Source: Diphasiastrum complanatum
Lineage: Eukaryota; Streptophyta; Lycopodiopsida; Lycopodiales; Lycopodiaceae
Reading direction: 5' to 3'
Length of the DNA: 64,000 nt
Assembly (NCBI GenBank): GCA_029204225.1
Contig: CM055109.1
Span: 48,632,599-48,696,598, forward strand
In this document: piece after piece, positions 56,546 to 64,000 of the stretch
Position numbering within the stretch: the first letter of the stretch is position 1
Layout of the letters: the number at the start of each line of letters is the position of its first letter
The notes under the pieces: generated by a model
What the model was told of the DNA's origin: nothing
Databases searched by the model: none
Seen by the model: the letters and a program-made list of their open reading frames with translations, nothing else
Made by a program: the position numbers and the translations under genes

Positions 56546-57070
56546 GGCTACTACTCACTTACAACAGGTTCAGCAGCGCTATCAGACTTCTATTGATCGT
56601 CATCGCCGTCATGTTGAGTTTCAAGTTGGTGATATGGTTTACCTCCGATTACGCTTTGCACATCATCACTTTGTGCAGGGTCACGCTTCTACTGAGAAGC
56701 TTGCACCACACTATTATGGGCCTTACTGTATCTTGGATCGCCTCAGCCCTATTACGTACCGGTTACAGTTGCCTGATTCTACACAAGCCTGTGATATCTT
56801 TCATGTTAGTCTTTTACGAGCTGCCATTGAGGATGATGCTCCTCGCAATCTCACATTTCCTACAGAGCCATAGCTGTCCCTTTTTTGCCAGCTGCCAGGC
56901 AGATTCAATTTTTAGTACAGTGGGATGGTCGTCCTCTTGAGGAGGCCACTTGGGAGCCTATTGATGTCTTTTATCACACACCATTATTGGCAGAGCAGGC
57001 TCGAGCCCTCATGGCTTTAGTTCTCTCCTCTACTACAGATGTCATTGTAGATGTTCCCGCAACTTCATGA
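56530..57070 (+). pseudogene. Element K integrase C-terminal module and chromodomain
   Basis: Frame 56292-56873 from ~56530 on reads RRHVEFQVGDMVYLRLR, HYYGPYCILDRLSPITYRLQLP and IFHVSLLR, the GPY/F-type module. After a stop and frameshift, frame 56885-57070 reads IQFLVQWDGRPLEEATWEP, a chromodomain core with the usual aromatic/acidic pattern. Chromodomains in plant gypsy chromoviruses are thought to guide integration to marked chromatin. Confidence 0.85.
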
Positions 57071-57293
57071 TTCGGCTAGCTATAACTATTCTTTTATGTT
57101 TGGCTTGTAGTATTTGCTTAGTACTTGATTTACACAATTATGATACTTTTGGGGTATCTGTTGTGACGACTTATGTCCTCTCCATCAGTATTTCCGTTAG
57201 TTCGTAATTTTTCAATATCTAGCATGATTACCTTATTGTTCTAGATAGTCAATATGCTTGTTAGCTGGTGGAGGGCTGCAGGGGAGAGTTATG

Positions 57294-57660
57294 GACTTGG
57301 CTCATTACATTCGCTGCATCCATTCTTTTATTCATGCATAAGCAGGCCTAAGGCCCCTTTTTTATTCATATACTGGCCTTGGACCCTATCTGGTCATATT
57401 TTTAGGACTTGGTCACGTTGATTTGGAGTGGGGGTCCTCCTATTGGGAGGGCGCACTATTTTCCCTCCAAATCCTTTTTCCCTCCCTTTTTGAATCCTCT
57501 ATTTGATTCAAGCAGAGGGTATATGTAGGGCAACATTGTGTTCCTTTATTCAATTGATGATGATTGCTCCTCTTTAGCCTCCTTAAGCATTCTCTCTTCT
57601 TGCTTTCTAGCTTAAGTCCTGCTTTCTAGCATAGCTAGTGAATCTTAGCTTGTAACTGAT
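57294..57660 (+). repeat. Probable 3' LTR of element K
   Basis: It follows the purine tract. TATATGTA lies near 57521, a TTCCTTTATTC element near 57541, and it runs to the start of copia M. No partner LTR lies in the window and the TG start is unclear, so the ends are guesses. Confidence 0.5.
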
Positions 57661-58500
57661 ATCGTTCCGGACATTGAGCTAAAGCCAAATACCACTACAA
57701 GAGATATGAGGGCCTTTGACAGGAAGGCGCAGAGAGCATTGTCATTGATCAATCTCTCAGTGAGAGATCATGTAATCACCCATATTAGTGATGCCACGAT
57801 AGCCAGAGGAGCTTGGGAAGCTCTTAGAGCACAATTTTGAACTTGTAATCCATCTCGAGCCATGTTCTTGAAGTCAAAGTTGAACACTATCAAGATGGAA
57901 GAAGGTGAATCGGTGGGATCCTTCTTCACCAGGATCAAAGAGCTGAGAGACCAACTCGTGGTGATTGGTGAACCAATTAGGGATGTCAAATTGGTGCATA
58001 CTACTATGAGTGGTGTATCGAAGGGCTGACAGATGTTTGTGAACAGCAATGCCTGAAGGGAGAGATTGCCTACCTTCGAAGACTTACACGGAATCATGTT
58101 GCAGGAGGAGCAACGTCGAGAGGTAGTAAAATCAAAACAAACTCCACATAATGATCAGACATTGTTAGCCAAGAACAAGCAAAAAGGTTGGAAGATGATT
58201 CTAAAGAAGGGCAAGGATGATGAGGATGAGGGAGAGTCGTCATCGAAGCAGAAAAAGAAGAAGAAGAGCAGATGTTACTATTCCCACAAACCTGGTCATT
58301 AGGCACGCGAATGCTATAAGAAGAAAGCTGACATAAAGGCGAGAAGAGTGAAACAAAAAGGCAATATCGCCGAAGATGAAGGGGAAGAAGACAAAGCTAG
58401 TGTCTTCTCCTCGGCTTTGACATCCCAGGTTGATGATGGTGCTAGATGGTTCATTGATTCAGGCGCCACGAGGCATATGACCGGGAAACGTGATTGGTTC
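57661..58500 (+). pseudogene. Element M gag and protease start
   Basis: A UBN2-type Gag is readable (DRKAQRALSLINLSV, ARGAWEALRAQF, SVGSFFTRIKELRDQLV, LPTFEDLHGIML), with stops at 57838 and 58029. A lysine-rich linker leads to CYYSHKPGH, where the second Cys of the CCHC knuckle is Ser and the next codon is a stop (58302), then AREC. The protease carries FIDSGATRHMTG, with an intact active site, and a stop at 58510. Confidence 0.8.
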
Positions 58501-59677
58501 AAGAACTTCTAGCCAATCCATGATGGGGACAAGGTCACACATGCCAATGGGGAGGAATGCCAAATTCAGGACGTCGACAATGTACCTGTGCAATTTTCCA
58601 ATGGTAAGATCAAGAATATTCCCAATGTGCTTTATGTTCCTGGACTCAAAAAGAGTTTGCTTTCTGTTGGTGTGATGGCAAATCAACATTTGAAAGTTAA
58701 ATTTGTCAAAGATGGGTGTCTAATGAAGGATATGGATCACAATTACAAAGTGGTGGCAAAAGGGTATCGAGATAGTACCTGCGGCCTTTACAAGTTGGAC
58801 GCTGCAAAATCAGGAGAATATGGTTTAGCCACCTCGACAGCATCACAATCTAAATTGTGGCATAGAAGACTAGGCCACTTGAACTATGGGAGCCTGAGAT
58901 TGATGACGAAGTTGAAAATGGTGATTGGATTACCAACATTGCAAGATGATCACCACTCCATATGTGAAGGATGTGTAATGGGGAAGCATCACACGTAGAC
59001 GTTCAAGAAAGGTGGAGCTGCAAGAGCCAAGAAACCACCTGAACTCATTCATAGTGACTTGTGCAGTCCAATGAAGACCATGTCGATGGGAGGAGCCTAT
59101 TATTTTATGACTGTCATAGATGATTACTCCATGAGGACATGGATATATTTCTTGAAGAAAAAATCTGACGCTTTTGCTCACTTCAAGGAATTCAAGGCTT
59201 TAGTGGAGAATCAACTGGATGCACGAATCAAAGTACTTAGGTCAGATAGAAGGGGCAAATACAAATCAGATGATTTTTGAGGATTTCTGCAAGGAACACG
59301 ACATCAAAGGACAATTCACTCAATCACAGACGCCGCATAGTAATGGTGTAGTAGAAAGGAAGAATAGAACCATTATGGAGAGTACAGGCTCCATGATGAA
59401 GCAGACGGGCTTATCAATTTCCTTTTGGTTGGAGGCGTGCAATGCGGCAACGTTCTTGCAAAATAGGAGTCCCATAGTTGCGATTCCAAATGTAATTCTC
59501 GAGGAAGCACTTACGAAAATGAATCCTAAAATCGACAAATTTCGAGTCTTTGGGTGCAAAGCCTATGTACATGTGCCAAAGGAGGAGCGAAGCAAGCTTG
59601 ATGCCAAAGCGATCAAGTGCATCTTTGTCGACTATGATGAGAGGACAAAGGGGCGTATAGGTGTTTTGATCCTGTGA
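58500..59677 (+). pseudogene. Element M protease end and integrase
   Basis: Frame 58588-58998 reads LYVPGLKKSLLSVG, then a pre-integrase WHRRLGHLNYGS and CEGCVMGK (HHCC intact), ending at a TAG near 58996. Frame 59059-59280 is the core: LIHSDLCSPM (first Asp just upstream), VIDDYSMRTWIYFL, and VLRSDRRGKYKS with the second Asp. After a frameshift, frame 59219-59677 has NGVVERKNRTIMES with the Glu, FGCKAYVHVPKEERSKLDAK and CIFVDYDERTKG. Confidence 0.82.
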
Positions 59678-60870
59678 TGAACAAAATTCACATTAGTAAA
59701 GACGTCATCTTTGATGAGTTGCATAGGTTTGAGGACAAAGACCATGCAGGTGATGACAGCATCAAGAGACTTCCCACAATCTTGGAAGAAGAAGATGAAG
59801 AAGAAGCTCCACAGGTTGATGCACATGAAGATGAGGCTCGAGAAGGCGAGCATGAGAAAACGCCAACAATTCATCAGCCTAGGGGAAGGTATTTGCTAAT
59901 AGGTGAAATAAAAGAAAAACCTGCTGGAAGCAAGAGACGATTCTTGGATACTCCTTGGGACACATACTCACCAAGAAGCGTATCACCTGAATCTAAGGTA
60001 CCCAAATGGTACGAAAAGATCGTGAAAGATGCGAAGGTAAATCAACCTGAATCTAGTTCACAGGAAGAAGTGAGAAGATCAATGCGGGAAAGGAAACCTC
60101 ATGATCGTTATCATGTGAACTATGCCCTAATGAGCGACATTTTGGAGTGTCAAGAGCCATCGACCTTTGATGAGGCAAAGGATCTCAAAGAGTGGCAAAG
60201 GGCAATGGAAGAGGAGATGGAATCAATCCACAGGCATGATACGTGGGAGTTGCTTGATCTACCAAATGGATAGAAACGCATTGACAACAAATGGGTATAT
60301 AGATGAGGTGGCACGATCTCAAATCATAAGGCACGCTCGGTGGTAAAGGGCTATGAGCAAAGCAAGGGAATCGACTACGAGGAAACATTTGCTCCAGTGG
60401 CTAAGTGGACTACGCTACACCTGATTCTTGCCTTAGCATCTCATTTTGGGTGAAAGGTCCACCAAATGGATGTAAAATCTGCATTCTTGAATGGTGACTT
60501 AGAACTGTCTCGTATTGATGACAATGGTCAAGTTGACGCTACATTATTTCGTCAACTAGTTGGAAGTTTGATATATCTCATGACTACTCGTCCTGATATT
60601 TGCTATGTTGTGAGCTGGATTAGTCAATTCATGTATTGGATCATTGGAAAGTAGCGAAAAGGATCTTGGGATACGTGAAGGGCACACCCAACCTTGGTTT
60701 GGTTTATAGAAGGTAGGATTTACCTAGATTGCAAGGTTATGTTGACGGTAGTATTACGCATTGCTCTACCATGTTACAACTTGATGATGTATTTACAAAA
60801 GCTCTAAGTAAAGATCAATTTGAGACTTTTCCAGCTAAGCTTGGCATAGATACATTTATGTAAAAAGTTT
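59674..60870 (+). pseudogene. Element M linker, truncated RT and RNase H scraps
   Basis: Frame 59674-60273 is an acidic linker (EEEDEEEAPQVDAHEDE) leading to RRSMRERKPHDRY and FDEAKDLKEWQRAMEEEMESI, the RT start. Stops at 60271 and 60304 interrupt NKWVYR and [27 protein letters not shown] at about 60465-60505 is followed without a gap in frame by QVDATLFRQLVGSLIYL, so the YVDD palm block has been deleted. After 60654 only a DDVFTKALSKDQFE tail of RNase H is left. Confidence 0.8.
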
Positions 60871-63427
60871 TTTTTTGAAGTACTTGTTAATAGTATCATG
60901 GAGGTATGTTCCGTGAATACAGAAGACTTACTCTTGTCTGTAACACAGGATGTATCTGCAAAGCTCCCCAAGCTCTTAAGTGCCAACGTGAATGGATGTT
61001 TTGGTTCTAGGTCCATCTGAAATGTACACTTTCAAAACAGGTTACTTGGACCATTCTTTGCTCAGTGATCATTTGGTAGGTCAAAGGCATGCTTGCTTTC
61101 TCATTCATAAGAGAAAATAGACACAAGTCATATATTGTTTAAAACTTCAGAAAGTAACTTTTTAGCTTACTCTACGTACTTTTGAAGTAGTTGGAACAAA
61201 GCCAGCGTCAGCATCTGCAAACACAAAGTAAATCATGACAGCATCTAAAAAGTCCACAAGGATAAGAGAAATTTTTGAAAGAGTGGCCAGTTGCCAGCTC
61301 TAGAATGCACTTACAATCTCAACATAGTAGCTTCTGCAATTTCTAACTTGATAACAACAGCCTAGAAATGAGAAAGAATCAAATAATGATTTGTGTCTGC
61401 AAGTGTACCAAGAAAACGTTAATGCACCCAACTTCTGAAGGAAGTTAAGATATGTAGTGAATTCTCGAATCCCCACGCATTACTTTGGGAAGATAAATTA
61501 AGCCAACTTTCGAGTGCATACAAAGAGCCATTTGTACTCAAGAATCATATGTTAAGATAGTAGGCACTCTAAGGCAAACATGATTTTTATGCTGCAGAGA
61601 TTGATGCAGTTCAAGAAAACAGGACTGGTATTTCTCTTTTGTGCGATGAAGCTCGCCTATACGTGGCTCCATTTTCCCTCGTATGAAAATATTGATGTTA
61701 TGGACAGCTTTTACTATGTAGAACCGTGGGTCAGCTGTGAGCACTTACTATTTATGTTCATGAGGGCATTATCTTAATTGAAGTTAGTTGAGACCCAAAA
61801 AAAAGTTACCTGGGTCCTTACCTCCTGACACCATAAATACGAATAATGACTATATGTAGTTTTGTGAATTCATTATCAATGTTGCTGATCAAAATTTAGG
61901 TCCTACATTAGCATAGCTCAGATGCTGAAAGTGGCTCGAGAACCATACCTCTGGAGATCATGGACTTCTATCCCTTTGATCTACAAAGTTAATTCTCTTC
62001 TGGTTCAGTCAGACTTTTGCGTCTTTTGAAACGGTCATAACGCACATACCGCACTGTTTGGCAAAGAGAAAGTGGGCTCTACTGATTTCAGGTGTTCGAT
62101 CTTCACCTGCAGTAGGCGAGACATCTGATTTGATTCAGTTTGTAGCTTTCAGATCAAAAAGGAAGCGATCCTCATTTCATTTTTTCATAAGAGGTTTGAC
62201 TAACCAGATCTTTTTCATACTCTTACAACATACTTGGATTCAGAGAACCAACTTGACTGCGGGGGATGTGTAATTATTTGCTATTCAAAGACCAGAAGGT
62301 AAATAATTTCAAATATCAGCAATTCATATTTTGGTGCCCAAGTTTTGATTTTCTGCAGGATCTAGTTGCCACTACCAATCCTTTTATAGATCAAATGAAG
62401 AGGTATTATAGAGCCAGTTTTACGCCACTCATCTTCTCCGATTGTTAGAGCAGTAGTTGCAAGTTTGAGATCTGGCCTACAGTAGGTTATTGAAGGTTGA
62501 GACATAAATCTGGATTTGAGTATCTAGAAGTTTTGAATTTGAAAGTCCATTTTCACTAATAATCAATCATCAGTCAACATAGCAATCCAATAGAAGACAA
62601 GATACAATAAGTATGATAAAGCTCGGATTGGTTCAATGATGATCTTACCATGTGTCGTATCCCTCTCCTCCCTCACCCTGCACAACACCCCCGACTCCAC
62701 CTCCCGCACTCCCCGCCAATAAAAGACCATACCATGACATTTTCTTCCGTTTTTCCTACTCTTGTATGTTGTTTTTGGTAGTCAAACTCTAAACCTCAAG
62801 GAGAGGAAAGGTCTTTGCCAACATGCCACTTTTGATGACTTCAACAAATACATTTTAGCAATATCTTCCTCAATATATGCCTTTCTCGATAATTTCTATT
62901 TTCCAAACATAGCAATTCCTTTATTCCAAAATTAAGTACAATGTGTTCGAGTCATGGGCCTTCTGTGCACAATATTTTCGGTTTTGGGCCCCAACTTCCT
63001 GTTTGCTATGGGCACTTCAGCTCCTGATTGGCATTACTTGGCATGAGAATGGAGATCATGTGTTATTGCCATTACTGTGCTCTGGCCCTCGGTTGTAGAC
63101 CAAAAGAGCTCACATGATATCACTAGGCTTGAGAGCCTCTTTATTGCTGCTGAGTATTGAAATGCTTAGCTCTTAGTTCGATTATATTAAAGTTGTACCA
63201 AACTGCGTAAGTTTTTGTGCATCAATATACGGTAACAAAATTACCATGTTACATTCTCTTTCTGCCTATTTATGCTACATCCAGAACTCCTCATTCAATA
63301 GATCCCTTGCATCAAAAAATCTCCCAAAACATAACAAATAACCAGATTAAGATTGTACTAAAAAAAAGTTGCTTAAATCAGCATCTCAACTATATACAGC
63401 AGCGATAAGAATGTTCATACAACACAC
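60871..63427. other. Non-coding stretch, no recognised gene
   Basis: Short open frames appear but none has family motifs. A pyrimidine-rich tract followed by CTGCAG at 62345-62358 looks like a 3' splice site but has no supporting exons. A C-rich patch lies at 62660-62720. It may include introns or flanks of a host gene outside the window. Confidence 0.45.
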
Positions 63428-63543
63428 AAATACATATAGATTGAAATTAAGCAATATCACTACTGGAGTGGTGATTGGAAAACTCAAATACATATAGATT
63501 GAAATTAAGCAATATCACTACTGGAGTGGTGATTGGAAAACTC
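63428..63543 (+). repeat. Perfect 58-bp tandem duplication
   Basis: AAATACATATAGATTGAAAT and on occupies 63428-63485 and is repeated without a mismatch at 63486-63543. Confidence 0.95.
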
Positions 63544-64000
63544 AAGCTTACACTATCAAGCTCAAAAAAGTCCAAAATGTTTCGAGATGAACACAGAAGC
63601 TCGATCATCCCTGCAAAGTAAGTCCCTTACCACACATAGAAGATATACAAGTTGGATTTTATTCAGAATATTGACTTTTGGATAAGCAAACTATTCAATC
63701 AAGACTTTCATAAGAACTTGCTTCTTAGTCTTTGTTTTTGTTTCTTACGAAAAAATGATACCTTGCAAAAAGAGGTAAGTCTTGAATGCCCAAAAAGTCA
63801 AATGCAATGGCATTGAATATCAACTCAACTCAATCAATCTCATACAATGGTGGATCAGGCTGAACAAAGAATGTTTCTAATATGTATCTAGTCTTCTAAG
63901 AGCAGAAATGCAAGGATTCCCATAAACAATGGCAAATTATTAAAAAAAACATTCTCTTCCCTATACCATTACATTTTTAGTGGAATAGCCATTGAAAAAA
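63544..64000. other. Non-coding right edge
   Basis: No gene or repeat is recognised in the last 450 bp. Confidence 0.45.

Larger units (their letters stand above)
54855..57660 (+). mobile_element. Element K: chromovirus-type gypsy, 5'-truncated
   Basis: It starts inside the RT thumb and continues through RNase H, integrase, GPY/F-type module and chromodomain to a purine-rich GGAGGGCTGCAGGGGAGAG near 57275-57293 and a probable 3' LTR. The interior has only about five visible lesions (frameshifts near 55556, 56530 and 56875, stops near 56260 and 56871), so it is less decayed than most neighbours. Its T-ending codon use is also distinct. Confidence 0.8.
57661..60870 (+). mobile_element. Element M: copia body without LTRs
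   Basis: Gag, zinc knuckle, protease, integrase and partial RT/RNase H follow in order. No LTR, primer site or purine tract is visible at either end. The RT palm and most of RNase H are deleted. It forms a separate lineage from A/D, C and E by sequence, with DSGATRHM in the protease. Confidence 0.8.

Noticed and set aside
62266-62448. A possible two-exon mini-gene with a GTAAAT donor near 62300 and a TTTTCTGCAG acceptor at 62357
   Set aside because: The intron would be only ~58 bp, the protein about 40 residues with no motif, and upstream frames are closed.

Overview
This window looks like a stretch of a land-plant nuclear genome, probably a flowering plant, made almost entirely of decayed, nested LTR retrotransposons. 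It is AT-rich, has no operon-like gene arrays, carries very long GA/CT microsatellites, has several primer binding sites matching initiator-Met tRNA, and holds a fragment of an intron-containing ARF GTPase gene. I found no intact ordinary host gene, rRNA, CRISPR array or prokaryotic feature.

Layout: 0.99-9.0 kb is an old Ty1/copia element (B) split by a younger copia element (A, 2423-7507; paired LTRs, PBS, PPT and an AAGAA target-site duplication). 9.0-12.1 kb is non-coding with a 290-bp duplication. 12.4-16.2 kb is degenerate copia C, followed by an 80-bp tRNA-like retroposon with a perfect 15-bp target-site duplication and a compound GA/GT/GC microsatellite. 18.0-21.6 kb is copia D, whose LTR matches A and which looks like A's RT-bearing relative. 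22.1-23.9 kb is a chimera of two copia families. 23.9-26.4 kb is copia E1 with an RT ORF and an LTR holding a 140-bp CT tract. 26.6-30.2 kb is a gypsy-like element (H) with a 205-bp CT tract. 30.6-33.9 kb is C-family copia N on the minus strand. 33.9-34.6 kb is the 3' end of E3. 35.35-36.0 kb is a solo LTR. 36.8-37.4 kb is an ARF pseudogene. 38.2-41.1 kb is gypsy J. 41.2-50.6 kb is copia E2, whose 5' LTR is split by a second LTR element F (41312-48235). 51.8-53.5 kb holds a minus-strand gypsy LTR (Q) beside or inside minus-strand copia P. 54.9-57.65 kb is chromovirus-type gypsy K. 57.66-60.87 kb is copia M. The last 3 kb is non-coding with a perfect 58-bp tandem duplication.

How the pieces relate: A and D share LTRs and gag-pro/int sequence. 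A keeps gag and protease open but has lost the integrase core and all of RT/RNase H. In place of RT it carries an unrelated protein-coding module that is also present in B, with a short stretch in E3. This is the best candidate for something undescribed. A/D LTRs also carry CCAAT boxes phased every 31-33 bp, and several LTR families share a CACACGTGTG palindrome. All family calls rest on motif reading by eye; no database search was run.
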